Assembly (NCBI GenBank): GCA_022842065.1
Contig: JALHQH010000020.1
Span: 138,349 to 202,348, forward strand
Direction: 5' to 3'
DNA: 64,000 nucleotides
DNA from: Caldilineaceae bacterium
GTDB lineage: Bacteria; Chloroflexota; Anaerolineae; Caldilineales; Caldilineaceae
Each line of letters opens with the position of its first letter. The first letter of the stretch is position 1. Below the pieces are notes generated by a model. The model was not told where the DNA came from. It did no database searches and saw nothing but the letters and a program-made list of their open reading frames with translations. This document shows positions 1 to 8,321 of the stretch, in pieces. A program made the position numbers and the translations under genes.

Positions 1-29
1 GCGTAGCTATATTACCAAGAGACAAACCA

Positions 30-425
30 ATGTCAACGCAACAAAACAAAGCCATCGTCCATCGCCTATGGGAAGAAGTCTGGAACCAGAACAACCTGGC
101 CGTTTGCGATGAGATTTTTGACGAGGCGTACGCCGCGCATGAAAAAGGCTTCCGCGCTTACTTGCAGACCGTCTTGCCCGACTCGCACCATACGATTGCA
201 GATCTGATCGCCGAAGGGGATAAGGTTGTCACCCGCTTCTGTGTCACCGGCACCCACCGTGGTGAATTTATGGGTGTCCCTGCGACCGGTAAACTGATTC
301 GCGTGACCGGCATGTGGATTCATCGGCTGGAAGGTGGTCGGATTGTCGAGGGCCGACAGTGGGGACAGTGGGATGCGCTGGGCTTTTTGCAGCAGGTGGG
401 CGCCTTGTCGATGGCAAAGATCTAG
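30..425 (+). CDS. SnoaL-like ester cyclase family protein
   Basis: This 131-residue protein has the size and pattern of the SnoaL/NTF2-like fold used by polyketide ester cyclases and related small-molecule binding proteins. The N-terminal helix (KAIVHRLWEEVWNQNN) is followed by a helix and strands ending in a GTHRGEFMG...GKLIRVTGMWIHRLEGGRIVEG segment, which is typical of the family. The start is the ATG at 30, with a weak purine-rich AAGAGA upstream; the promoter is outside the window. The next gene begins 32 bases downstream on the same strand, so it probably heads or continues an operon of small-molecule enzymes. The true substrate cannot be read from sequence. A decayed partial paralogue lies at 2982-3098. 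Confidence 0.8.
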   Translation: MSTQQNKAIVHRLWEEVWNQNNLAVCDEIFDEAYAAHEKGFRAYLQTVLPDSHHTIADLIAEGDKVVTRFCVTGTHRGEFMGVPATGKLIRVTGMWIHRLEGGRIVEGRQWGQWDALGFLQQVGALSMAKI

Positions 426-457
426 TAGCAAAAACCGTTTGGAAAGGGGAAAGCATC

Positions 458-1375
458 ATGAAAATTGCTGTCGTTGGTGTGGGTGGGCTGGGTGGTTATA
501 TCGGTGGCCGTTTGGCGCAGAGTGGGCAGGATGTGATCTTCCTCGCCCGTGGACAGCGCTTGGCTGCGCTGCGCGAAAATGGCCTCCAAGTGCGCAGCCC
601 GGATGGGGACTTTGTCATTCAGCCGGTGCAGGCGACCGCTGAGCCGGCAGAAATCGGACCGGTCGATCTGATCCTCTTTTGTGTCAAGACCTATGATGTG
701 GAAACCGCGGCGGCAGGGTTGCATCCGCTGCTTGGGCCAGCAACCGCGTTGTTGCCGGTGCAGAATGGCATTGCCCACCTGGAGCAACTACGTTCGATCT
801 TGGGTAACGAAGTCGTACTCGGTGGCATGACGCTGATCAACGCGCATAGCCTTGCTCCCGGCGTCATTGAACGGCCGGGCGGTTCGCATCGCCTTGAATT
901 TGGGGAAATGGGTCAGGAAAGTTCCGCCCGGTGTACCGCCATTGCCCAAGCGATCAAGGCCGCTGGCATGGAAGCGATTGTCGCGCCGAAAATTGCCGAG
1001 CGCATGTGGTGGAAACTGGTAGGTGTCTGCGGGGCCAGTATCTTTTGTCTGATGCGGGCCAACAAAGGCCAGGTCTGGGACTTTGCCGAGACACCTGCGC
1101 TGATGCATCAAGTGCTCACTGAAGGCGTTGCGGTTGCCCGTGCGCACGGCAACGCCCTCGCCGCCACCCTGCCTGCTGACATGGTGAAGATCGCCAACAC
1201 CTTTCCGCCCCAATACAAACCTTCCCTGTTGGTTGATCTGGAGCATGGCCGCCGGCTGGAGATCGAGGCGTGGAATGGCGCGTTGGTGCGTTATGGCAAG
1301 GCCGCCGGTGTGCCGACGCCGATGAATGAGGTGATTTACGCTTGTCTGAAACCATATGCGAATGGGAGACCATAA
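458..1375 (+). CDS. ketopantoate reductase-like (ApbA/PanE family) oxidoreductase
   Basis: This 305-residue protein belongs by sequence to the ApbA/PanE family, which reduces 2-keto acids with NADPH (ketopantoate to pantoate in the classic case). The N-terminus is a Rossmann nucleotide site, VVGVGGLGGYIGGRL. The lysine in ERMWWKLVG and the C-terminal RRLEIEAWNGALVRYGK segment match the catalytic Lys/Glu region. The start at 458 follows AAAGGGGAAAG; the open frame extends further upstream, but only by overlapping the previous gene. It sits between a SnoaL-like gene and a DUF4188 gene (3-base gap), so a role in modifying a specialised small molecule is as likely as pantothenate synthesis. No other pantothenate gene is in the window. 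Confidence 0.8.
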   Translation: MKIAVVGVGGLGGYIGGRLAQSGQDVIFLARGQRLAALRENGLQVRSPDGDFVIQPVQATAEPAEIGPVDLILFCVKTYDVETAAAGLHPLLGPATALLPVQNGIAHLEQLRSILGNEVVLGGMTLINAHSLAPGVIERPGGSHRLEFGEMGQESSARCTAIAQAIKAAGMEAIVAPKIAERMWWKLVGVCGASIFCLMRANKGQVWDFAETPALMHQVLTEGVAVARAHGNALAATLPADMVKIANTFPPQYKPSLLVDLEHGRRLEIEAWNGALVRYGKAAGVPTPMNEVIYACLKPYANGRP

Positions 1376-1378
1376 CGA

Positions 1379-1855
1379 ATGCCGCCAATTCACAACCAAA
1401 GGCTGACCGCCGAAATGGATGGGGACTTTGTTGTCTTCCTGATTGGCATGCGCATTAACAAGCCCTGGAAGATTCACAAGTGGCTACCCGTTTTTCTGGT
1501 CATGTTGCGCATGATTCGCGAGTTATATGCCCACCCCGAACTTGGATTTCTAAGCCACACGCTGGCCCTTGGTTTCGTTGTGCAGTATTGGCGTTCTTTT
1601 GAGCATTTGGAAGCCTATGCCCGCCATAAAGATCATCGACACCTCCCTGCCTGGTCTGCCTTTCAGCGGCAGCTTAGCCGCAGTGGTGATGTGGGCATCT
1701 GGCATGAAACTTATTGTATCACACCAGGGCATTATGAAACGTTCTACAGCAATATGCCCCCCTTTGGTCTGGGCAAAGTGGGGCGGCTTGTGCCCGCCAC
1801 CGGGCAACGCTCCAGTGCTCGCGCCCGCCGCGATCAGCTGTCGTCCTCTGTGTAA
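1379..1855 (+). CDS. DUF4188 domain protein
   Basis: The 158-residue product resembles the DUF4188 family: an early [17 protein letters not shown] strand, then [23 protein letters not shown], and a [22 protein letters not shown] block typical of dimeric alpha/beta-barrel, monooxygenase-like proteins. It ends with [20 protein letters not shown]. It begins 3 bases after the ketopantoate-reductase-like gene, which suggests co-transcription and perhaps translational coupling. Family members often sit near oxidative small-molecule enzymes, but no reaction is assigned here. The final 25 residues are Arg/Ser-rich and look less conserved. Confidence 0.7.
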   Translation: MPPIHNQRLTAEMDGDFVVFLIGMRINKPWKIHKWLPVFLVMLRMIRELYAHPELGFLSHTLALGFVVQYWRSFEHLEAYARHKDHRHLPAWSAFQRQLSRSGDVGIWHETYCITPGHYETFYSNMPPFGLGKVGRLVPATGQRSSARARRDQLSSSV

Positions 1856-1894
1856 TCGGTTTATCTGCTCCTGCTGCAGGAGAAAAGGAGAATC

Positions 1895-2824
1895 ATGCGT
1901 ATGTTACACCCCTTTCGGTTTGGTACTGGTGCTTTTCCACGCACTCGCCCAGAGTTAATTGCCACTGCGCGCCAGGTAGAAGATCTGGGCTATGCGACCA
2001 TCCTGGTGCCCGATCACTTTGATCCGGCCATGATGAGCACCTTCCTTTCGTTGCTCGCCATGGCCGAGGCGACAACACGGTTACGCATCGGCACCTATGT
2101 GATGGACAATGACTTTCGGCACCCGGCGTTATTGGCCAAAGAGGCGACCACGCTCGATCTGCTCTCGGGCGGGCGGCTGGAGTTGGGCATGGGGGCCGGC
2201 TGGAAGATCGAAGATTACGCCACCACCGGCATTCCGTTCGACGCGCCCGGCGTGCGCGTCAGCCGCCTGATCGAGTCGGTGCAGATCGTTAAGCGGCTGT
2301 TGCAGGGTGAGACGGTCACTTTTAGGGGTGAATACTACACAATCGAGGCATTGGTGGGCGAACCAAAGCCGATCCAGCAGCCCCATCCGCCCCTTTTCAT
2401 CGGCGGTGGCAGCAAACGGCTGCTATCGTTGGCCGGGCGCGAGGCGAATATTGTGGGCCTCGTGCCCAAAGCGGCCGGCGGCACCCTGGACTTTACTGAC
2501 ATTCTGCACACGGCGACCGCGCAAAAGCTGGCGTGGGTGCAGCAAGCGGCAGGGGAGCGCTTTGCCGCACTGGAGATCAACACTTTGGTCTTTGATGTCG
2601 TGGTCACCGAAAACCAGCAAGCGGCTGCCGAGCAATTGGCACAGCAGTGGGGTGTGCCGGCGGACGCCATCCTCGACTCGCTCCACTTTCTGGTGGGGAC
2701 GGTGACCCAAATCGCCGAAACGGTGCAACAATGGCGCGAGCGCTTTGGGATCTCCTACGTGACGGTCTTCCCCAAAGATTTGGAGATCTTTGCGCCGGTG
2801 GTGGCACAGTTGGCGGGGCGTTGA
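1895..2824 (+). CDS. LLM-class F420-dependent oxidoreductase
   Basis: This 309-residue protein has the luciferase-like TIM-barrel pattern: FGTGAFPRTRPELIATARQVEDLGYATI near the N-terminus, then LVPDHFDP, then the LAKEATTLDLLSGGRLELGMGAGW signature of flavin/F420-dependent monooxygenases and reductases, and IGGGSKRLLSLAGREANIVGL. It most resembles the F420-dependent subfamily with a full C-terminal barrel (AETVQQWRERFGISYVTVF). The start ATG at 1895 has AGGAGAAAAGGAGAATC upstream; an ATG at 1901 is an alternative. It is the last gene of the 30-2824 run. The exact electron carrier (F420 or FMN) is inferred from subfamily resemblance only. Confidence 0.8.
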   Translation: MRMLHPFRFGTGAFPRTRPELIATARQVEDLGYATILVPDHFDPAMMSTFLSLLAMAEATTRLRIGTYVMDNDFRHPALLAKEATTLDLLSGGRLELGMGAGWKIEDYATTGIPFDAPGVRVSRLIESVQIVKRLLQGETVTFRGEYYTIEALVGEPKPIQQPHPPLFIGGGSKRLLSLAGREANIVGLVPKAAGGTLDFTDILHTATAQKLAWVQQAAGERFAALEINTLVFDVVVTENQQAAAEQLAQQWGVPADAILDSLHFLVGTVTQIAETVQQWRERFGISYVTVFPKDLEIFAPVVAQLAGR

Positions 2825-2838
2825 GTGGTTGGGAATAA

Positions 2839-2870
2839 AGGACGTTGTGAGGACGTTCGCATTGTACTGT
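2839..2870 (+). promoter_or_regulatory. SARP-type operator/promoter candidate
   Basis: AGGACGT occurs at 2839-2845 and again at 2850-2856, an exact 11-bp period. Eight bases later (2865-2870) lies TACTGT, a possible -10 hexamer. Direct heptamers with 11-bp spacing placed 8 bp before the -10 are the known layout for SARP/BTAD activators. The same layout recurs at 6970-7001. Downstream on this strand are the SnoaL remnant (2982) and the gene at 3169. Confidence 0.55.
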
Positions 2871-2981
2871 AAAGCCAGGAGTTGGCAAACATCAATTTTT
2901 AGTCGGGTGCATTTCCGTTTTAGGGGAGTTTCGCACTCTCAGCTTACCCTAAAATTTTAGTCCAAAAAGGAGGTAAACGGT

Positions 2982-3098
2982 ATGTCCATCCAAAATAAAC
3001 TGGTCTTACGACGCTTTTTCGAGGAACTCTTCAACCAAGGCAATCCGGCCGCGTCCGACGAAATTGTCAACTACTTTGGGTCTGTCTCAGCAGTGTAA
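2982..3098 (+). pseudogene. truncated SnoaL-like gene remnant
   Basis: A strong ribosome site (AAAAAGGAGGTAAACGG) precedes an ATG that opens only 38 codons. The peptide begins MSIQNKLVLRRFFEELFNQG and continues NPAASDEIV, which aligns with the N-terminus of the SnoaL-like protein at 30-425 (MSTQQNKAIVHRLWEEVWNQ, then NNLAVCDEIF). After DEIV the similarity stops and a TAA follows. This is best read as the 5' stub of a deleted paralogue whose promoter and ribosome site survive. A genuine small peptide cannot be excluded. Confidence 0.65.
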
Positions 3099-3168
3099 GA
3101 GTTGAAGCAGACTGGCATTAACTTAATCAATGGCAAGTTCAAGACTCTCTGCAAAAGGAGAATTTCGC

Positions 3169-3507
3169 ATGGCAAAGGTATTCAGCATTTTTCACTTTGA
3201 ACTCCACCCCGGCGTAGACGGGGCAGCTTTCGAACAGTTTGTCAATGAGGAAGTCTATCCAGCCACCGTACGTTCGGATCTGAGTATGTATGTGCTCAAA
3301 GGGGACAGAGGCGAACGTAACGGGAAATATCTGGCCATGTTCGAATTTGAGAGTGTGGAAGCGCGCAACCGGTACTGGCCGGAGGATGGTCTACCCTCAG
3401 AGGCCGGGCAAGCCTTTGTCGCCCCCTGGATCACGAAATGTAGCACGCTGGCGCAAACGACAGAGACAGGGGCCACTGTCACCGAGTATGTGGTGGTGGG
3501 AAAGTGA
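3169..3507 (+). CDS. small dimeric alpha/beta-barrel-like protein, function unknown
   Basis: The 112-residue product (MAKVFSIFHFELHPG start) has a beta strand, then FEQFVNEEVYPATVRSD, YVLKGDRGERNGKYLAMFEFESVEARNRYWP, and a C-terminal TVTEYVVVGK strand. That is the pattern of EthD/antibiotic-monooxygenase-like ferredoxin-fold proteins, though I do not recognise a specific family. The start at 3169 is chosen because GCAAAAGGAG lies 9 bases upstream; an ATG at 3130 is in frame but has no ribosome site. It lies downstream of the SARP-type promoter at 2839 and the SnoaL stub, so the surviving transcript probably serves this gene. It ends convergently with the regulator at 3621. Confidence 0.65.
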   Translation: MAKVFSIFHFELHPGVDGAAFEQFVNEEVYPATVRSDLSMYVLKGDRGERNGKYLAMFEFESVEARNRYWPEDGLPSEAGQAFVAPWITKCSTLAQTTETGATVTEYVVVGK

Positions 3508-3510
3508 ATA

Positions 3511-3580
3511 CTACTCTTCCCGGAAGGTGTCAAAAGTAGACTGGTCCACGGACAGTCTGCGACCCTTCCGGGAAGAGTAG
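3511..3580. terminator. bidirectional terminator-like inverted repeat
   Basis: A perfect 17-bp inverted repeat (CTACTCTTCCCGGAAGG at 3511-3527, complement at 3564-3580) encloses a second stem (AGACTG at 3538-3543 with CAGTCT at 3553-3558). It lies between two convergent genes ending at 3507 and 3621. No long T tract follows either arm, so termination is inferred from position and stem strength. Confidence 0.5.
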
Positions 3581-3620
3581 AGATGCCGGTTTCCAAGTTG
3601 ACCTGCGTATAGCAGAAAGA

Positions 3621-6600
3621 TCATGCTTCTTGCACAATGATCTCGGCGATAAGCTGTGGCGGCGTTTTCTGCTGACCGCGGGCCTGGGCCACCGCGGCAA
3701 GTGCTGTCGGCAACTGCATTTCTATTTTGGCAACAAGTTGGGCGGCGCGTGCTTTATAAAAGGGCGAGACTTGGGGTTGCGCCATCAGGCTGGCAACGAT
3801 TTCGCACGCAAGAGTTTGCTTTTGTATTACTATCGTCGGTTGATCCACGATTTCTGGCCGGTCGCATTCCTTACAAAGCAAATCTGCCCACAAACATAGA
3901 GCCAGCTGGCAATTGATCAAAAGGCGTGTTTGGCTTTTTAGCGTTGCTGTCAGTGCTTCTAGAAGATGTAAGCGGGCGAGCGAAAATTTGCCAAGCCCCA
4001 GTTCCGCCTGGCCCAATCCTGCTAGACAAGTTGCTAAAAAATGTGAGGGCATCTGTCGCGAACGCTCAACCAGTTCCTGCAACTCACCCTCCGCTACCTC
4101 ATAATCTTCGTTCCAAAGAGAGATTTCGGCATGGATCCCAACACCAACAAAAAGCGCCTCATTACTGCCGAGTTCGCGCGCACGTGTCACCGCTTCGCTT
4201 ACTACCATCATAATCGTCTCACGCGGGAACTCGCCCACTATATACATGGCCTTCCCCAGTTCGGCAAGCACGAGGATGATGTGGTAGCGATCGTCTACCT
4301 GTCGGAAGGCCGCCAATGCTTCCTGAAAGTGGCCAACAGCCTCTTTATATTCACCAAGGCTGCGTGCAATCGAACCGAGTCTGTGGAAAGCTGATGCAAT
4401 GCGATGAGGATGGGCAAGTTGACGGCTAAGCACTAAACTCTGTTCCGCAAACACTCTGGCTCTTTGCTTTTCTGAGACAGTATCAAAGACAGAGGCTAGT
4501 GTATGCAGTGTGGTTGCAATTGCGACCTGATCGTCAAACTCCCGACTGAAAGCAAGACTCTCTTCCAAGAAGCTGACCGCAGCCAAGTCTCCTTTTTGCC
4601 AAATGGTTCTACCGAGAAATTCAAGACAAAAAGCTATCTCTTTTTTATCCTGAAGCTTACGTGCGATAGCCAAACTTGCTTGTAACAAGGGGTGTGCTTG
4701 TTCATAATGCGCCAAGCCCCAACAAAGCGCGCCGTGACGCGCTTGCAAACGATTGCGCAGGTGTTGGGTGCTGGTATCTGCCGTGTGCTGCGCTAGCAGG
4801 TGGATTGCTTGTGTGAAAATCTCGATGCCTGCGGGATGCTGACTACGTGTCTGATAGTAATCGTAAAGACCCTCCAGCGCGCCATTGATCAACGTGAAGT
4901 TGCCTTGCCTGGCCGCCCATAACCAGCCATGCCGAATATTGGCCAGCTCTTGCTCAATTTCGTTGAGTAGTGCAGGCTGTTGGGCGCCCTGCAAGCCAGG
5001 CGTACGTTGCGTCAAAAAGGTGAGGTAATAGCGGCTGTGCTGCTCCTGTGCTGCGGTGTAATTGGTTAACGTCTCGGCTAATTTCTCTTCGGTAAATTGA
5101 CGCAATAGTTCGTGGATCTGATAGCGGTCGGTTGGTACGCGCTGCAGAAAAGACTTATGGATCAACCCAATCAAGTTCGGTAAGGTTGCCCCCGTGACGG
5201 CTTGCGCCGCCTCACGGGTAAAGCCGCCGCGAAAGACCGATAGCTGTTGGAACACTGCCTGTTCTGTCTCCGTTAACAAGCGCCACGAAGTATCAAACAC
5301 CGCCCGCATACTGCGTTGGCGCAACGGCAGATCATGCGCTTCACTGGCTAGAAAATCAAGATCGCGCGTTAGTTCGGCTGCGATCTCACTGGGCGTGAGG
5401 ATCGTGATCCAACCGGCGGCCAGCTCAAGTGCCAGTGGCATGCCCTGTACCAGTTGACAGATCGTCATGACGGCCGGTGCATCGCCGCTTGTCATGGCAT
5501 AATGAGGTTGGTTGCGTTGCACTGCTGCCAAAAATAATTGCACACTGCTATAGGTTGCCAGTTCAGCCACATCCGGTTGCGCGGTCGGGGCGGTTGTCAT
5601 CGGCACAGCCAGCCCCTGCATCCAGTAGAGCTGTTCGCCCTGTAGGTGTAGCCGGACGCGCGAGGTGATCAGCAACTTAAGCTCGGATGCCTCATCGAGC
5701 AGTTGGCGCACAAAAGCGGCGGTCGACGCGTTGACCAGTTGCTCAAAGTTGTCGAGCACCAACAGTAGCTCTTTGTCCTGCAAGTATTGAAACAACTGCG
5801 TTTCGGGGCGTGCCTGGGGCTGAAAGGTGAAGGCCAATGCCTGGCCCACGGCAGCGACCAACTGCGCTAGCGTCTCCGCCCCGACTAGCCCCACAAAGAC
5901 CACGCCATGCAAGAAGCGCCGCTGCTGCTCCCCGTCTACACCGCGGGCGGTCTCCAGGGCAAGGCGCGTCTTGCCCATGCCACCTGGCCCCACCAGGGTA
6001 ATCAGCCGACAGGTCGGGTTCGTCAACAACGCGGTCAGGTCGGTCAATTCGTCGGCCCGGCCGATAAAGGGCGTTGTGGCCGCGGGGAGGGGTTGGGTGG
6101 TTAGCTGCGCAATGGCGGCCAGCTTTGCGCGTAGCCTTTGGGTGGCGCGCGCCGGCGCAACCCCTAACTCCTCCTGCAAAGCACGCCGGCAGCTTTCATA
6201 GTGGGCCAGAGCCGCAGCGGGCTGTCCGGTACGCGCCAACAGGAGCATGACTTGGCGATGGGCCGCCTCGTGCCAGGGGGCCAGCGCAACCGCGCGGTGG
6301 GCATAGGACAAAGCCTGGGAATAAGCCCCTTGGGCGGTGTGCTGGTCAATGAGGCGGTCGAGGAGCTGCAGCACCTGCTGTTGCCACTGTTCCTGTTCGC
6401 GCCGCAGCCAGCTTTCCAGTTCAGGGGCGTTGTCAAGATAGACGCCGTCCAGAAATGGTGCCCGATAGAGGTTAACCCCTTGAGTCCAGGTGGTGAGATC
6501 ATGCTGCGCCACCAGGTCAATAAAGTTGTGCACATCGATCGTCACCGGCGTGGTGGGTTGAAAGTGAACGGTGTGCCGATCAACCACCAGGAGGTCGGGG

Positions 6601-6827
6601 AGTTTACTGGTTAGGTCATGCAGGGTGCGGCGTAGTAGCCCCAGCGCTTGGCTCTCGCCGACATCGGGCCAGGCCAAACCGGCCAGTTGCGCGCGCGTAA
6701 CGGGCCGGTCGTTGCAAATCAGATAGGCCAGGAGGGCGAGCGCCTTCTGCGACCGAAAGTCAGTGAGACGTACGCCGTCGCGGCGAATTTCCATCGCCCC
6801 AAAGAGGCGAATGTCGAGGGTGCTCAT
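3621..6827 (-). CDS. BTAD/SARP-type STAND transcriptional regulator
   Basis: This 1068-residue protein combines an N-terminal winged helix (about 1-95, LDIRLFGAMEIRRDG...FRSQKALALLAYL), a bacterial transcriptional activation domain (about 100-245, ending ESCRRALQEELGVAP), an AAA/NB-ARC-like ATPase and a long TPR-rich C-terminus. Walker A is GPGGMGKT at 280-287 and Walker B is LLLVLD at 354-359, followed by NFEQL. This is the AfsR-like layout, in which nucleotide switching and TPR sensing control a DNA-binding activator. The start at 6827 is preferred (AGGAAAATCGTCG just upstream); the frame extends to 6899 without a better site. It is divergent from the 7370-9861 operon and near two SARP-type operators, so it may control both flanking gene sets. 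Confidence 0.85.
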   Translation of the reverse strand: MSTLDIRLFGAMEIRRDGVRLTDFRSQKALALLAYLICNDRPVTRAQLAGLAWPDVGESQALGLLRRTLHDLTSKLPDLLVVDRHTVHFQPTTPVTIDVHNFIDLVAQHDLTTWTQGVNLYRAPFLDGVYLDNAPELESWLRREQEQWQQQVLQLLDRLIDQHTAQGAYSQALSYAHRAVALAPWHEAAHRQVMLLLARTGQPAAALAHYESCRRALQEELGVAPARATQRLRAKLAAIAQLTTQPLPAATTPFIGRADELTDLTALLTNPTCRLITLVGPGGMGKTRLALETARGVDGEQQRRFLHGVVFVGLVGAETLAQLVAAVGQALAFTFQPQARPETQLFQYLQDKELLLVLDNFEQLVNASTAAFVRQLLDEASELKLLITSRVRLHLQGEQLYWMQGLAVPMTTAPTAQPDVAELATYSSVQLFLAAVQRNQPHYAMTSGDAPAVMTICQLVQGMPLALELAAGWITILTPSEIAAELTRDLDFLASEAHDLPLRQRSMRAVFDTSWRLLTETEQAVFQQLSVFRGGFTREAAQAVTGATLPNLIGLIHKSFLQRVPTDRYQIHELLRQFTEEKLAETLTNYTAAQEQHSRYYLTFLTQRTPGLQGAQQPALLNEIEQELANIRHGWLWAARQGNFTLINGALEGLYDYYQTRSQHPAGIEIFTQAIHLLAQHTADTSTQHLRNRLQARHGALCWGLAHYEQAHPLLQASLAIARKLQDKKEIAFCLEFLGRTIWQKGDLAAVSFLEESLAFSREFDDQVAIATTLHTLASVFDTVSEKQRARVFAEQSLVLSRQLAHPHRIASAFHRLGSIARSLGEYKEAVGHFQEALAAFRQVDDRYHIILVLAELGKAMYIVGEFPRETIMMVVSEAVTRARELGSNEALFVGVGIHAEISLWNEDYEVAEGELQELVERSRQMPSHFLATCLAGLGQAELGLGKFSLARLHLLEALTATLKSQTRLLINCQLALCLWADLLCKECDRPEIVDQPTIVIQKQTLACEIVASLMAQPQVSPFYKARAAQLVAKIEMQLPTALAAVAQARGQQKTPPQLIAEIIVQEA

Positions 6828-6969
6828 CGACGATTTTCCTTTGTCGCTTAGATCGTAACGCTTAGCAGAACGGAACTGACTGATATCGCGACAACACAAA
6901 GCGTATGCTCAGCCGCCGGATGGGTAGGGAGGACGGCGCTAGGATCTGCCTCCCAATCACTCTACGTAG

Positions 6970-7001
6970 AGGACGTTGAGAGGACGATTATATTGTAGCG
7001 T
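6970..7001 (+). promoter_or_regulatory. SARP-type operator/promoter candidate
   Basis: AGGACGT at 6970-6976 and AGGACGA at 6981-6987 are 11 bp apart. After exactly 8 bases, TAGCGT at 6996-7001 could be the -10. Both this site and the one at 2839 share ATTGTA around the spacer and -10 boundary. It reads toward the operon at 7370-9861, leaving a leader of about 360 nt. Confidence 0.55.
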
Positions 7002-7015
7002 ATACCTGAAGAATC

Positions 7016-7134
7016 ACCAAACACTAGATAATATTCAGAATAATTTGGGGCCACGACCTGTAGTAGTTAGTGTCAATTCTGGACTACTGGATATTGTGTA
7101 ATTTTCTTACTCTGAATATTATCTACTGTTTGAT
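7016..7134. repeat. 119-bp inverted-repeat element (MITE-like or regulatory)
   Basis: TAGATAATATTCAGA at 7025-7039 is perfectly repeated in inverse orientation at 7111-7125. The similarity extends imperfectly outward (ACCAAACAC on the left against the complement of CTGTTTGATGG on the right) and inward. The inner 70 bases carry no gene. It could be a miniature inverted-repeat element or a cruciform in the operon leader; no clear target-site duplication is visible. Confidence 0.4.
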
Positions 7135-7369
7135 GGAATGTAAGGACAGTCGCTGCGATTTGTTATTAAGCGTCTTGCCTGGTAGGGGTACCTGACTTTA
7201 TCCTTTGGCGTGACACCAACCGCCTTTCTGCCGGTGCGCAAGAATCGACAAAAGGAGCGCAAGAATGTAGAAGACGCAACCCTACTGATTCGTTAGACTA
7301 GGGACCCAAGCCAAAACAATCGGTGGTGCTTGACTTGAGGAATTTTGTAGAAGAAAGGAAATCAACACC

Positions 7370-7828
7370 ATGTTCACCCAAACCGTTCGCCACCCCCTAT
7401 ATCGCTGCTTGCTGGCATTCACCCTCATTAGCCTTTGTGTGATGGGAAGTGTCACCCTCTCTGCCACTCCAGTCGATGCCGGCGACTTCGTGCCCTTGAA
7501 AGGGCGCTTTGCCGGCGCCGGTGCTGACTTCGCCGGCAACTTTACCCACCTCGGCAAGTTTCAAGGCGTGGCCGATCTGGTTGCCTCGACCGCCGTCTGG
7601 ACCGCTGCCAATGGCGATACCATCACCAACCAGACCACTTCCTTTGTGTTGGTCGAGGAAGTCACCCCCGGCACTTTCCGTTATGAACAGAGCCTGGTCA
7701 TCACCGGCGGCACTGGCCGTTTCGCTAACACCACCGGTAGCGCCACCGCGACAGGGCTGATCAACGTGGTCACGGGGGCGTATGATGGGAAGTTGACGGG
7801 GACGATTTCACGGCCTAATCGCAAGTAA
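7370..7828 (+). CDS. secreted small beta-barrel protein
   Basis: The 152-residue product opens with a signal peptide: a basic start, then CLLAFTLISLCVMGSVTLS, with cleavage likely after ATPVDA. The mature part is Gly/Thr-rich with strand repeats such as VLVEEVTPGTFRYEQSLVITGGTGRFANTTGSATATG and a final GKLTGTISRPN. This resembles the lipocalin-like or allene-oxide-cyclase-type barrel seen in many uncharacterised bacterial proteins; the assignment is by pattern only. The ATG at 7370 has AAGAAAGGAA upstream. It heads a tight four-gene operon (gaps 12, 22 and 13 bases) whose promoter may be the SARP-type site at 6970. A role in binding or exporting a lipophilic small molecule is inference. Confidence 0.65.
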   Translation: MFTQTVRHPLYRCLLAFTLISLCVMGSVTLSATPVDAGDFVPLKGRFAGAGADFAGNFTHLGKFQGVADLVASTAVWTAANGDTITNQTTSFVLVEEVTPGTFRYEQSLVITGGTGRFANTTGSATATGLINVVTGAYDGKLTGTISRPNRK

Positions 7829-7840
7829 GGAGACTCACCC

Positions 7841-8299
7841 ATGTTACCCTACGAACTCAAACACCTCTTTTCCTACAGCGCCCAGTTACACGCACCCGAA
7901 ATTATCGGTCCCGTGGCCGAGGGGATGCGGGCCAACTTTTATGTGGCCAGTGGCGAAGTCAGCGGTCCACGGGTACAGGGCATTCTGCGTCCCGTTGGCG
8001 GCGATTGGATTACCGTGCGCAGCGATGGTGTAGGCATTCTCGACGTGCGCGCCACGGTCGAAACTCATGACAATGCGCTGATCTACCTCTGCTATTCAGG
8101 CGTGGCTGACTTGGGTCCAGATGGCTACCAAAACTTTGGCCGCGGCGAGTTGCCGCCCAAGATTTCGATCCAGGCGGTCATGCGGACGCAGACGGCCCAT
8201 CCAGCCTACCAATGGCTCAACCGCCTGCAATGTCTGAACATTGGTGAAGTCGACTCGGCGCGTCTTGTGGTTAGCTATGATGTATACGCTGTCCGTTGA
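7841..8299 (+). CDS. DUF3237 family protein
   Basis: The 152-residue protein matches DUF3237 by pattern: ELKHLFSYSAQLHAPEIIG at the N-terminus, GPRVQGILRPVGGDWITVRSDGVGILDVRATVETHDNALIYLCYSGVADLG in the middle, and AYQWLNRLQCLNIG near the end. The family is a small beta-barrel of unknown activity often found beside oxidoreductases and regulators. TAAGGAG precedes the ATG, and the previous stop is 12 bases upstream, so it is co-transcribed with the secreted barrel protein. It lacks a signal peptide and is probably cytosolic. Confidence 0.75.
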   Translation: MLPYELKHLFSYSAQLHAPEIIGPVAEGMRANFYVASGEVSGPRVQGILRPVGGDWITVRSDGVGILDVRATVETHDNALIYLCYSGVADLGPDGYQNFGRGELPPKISIQAVMRTQTAHPAYQWLNRLQCLNIGEVDSARLVVSYDVYAVR

Positions 8300-8321
8300 C
8301 AACGATTGGAGAAGACTTCCT

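Larger units (their letters stand above)
6828..7369. other. 542-bp regulatory intergenic region
   Basis: No coding frame is credible here. It separates the divergent regulator (start 6827) from the operon starting at 7370. It contains the SARP-type repeat at 6970-7001, a near-terminal inverted repeat at 7016-7134 and an A/T-rich segment. A ribosome site (AAGAAAGGAA) lies just before 7370. Confidence 0.6.
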
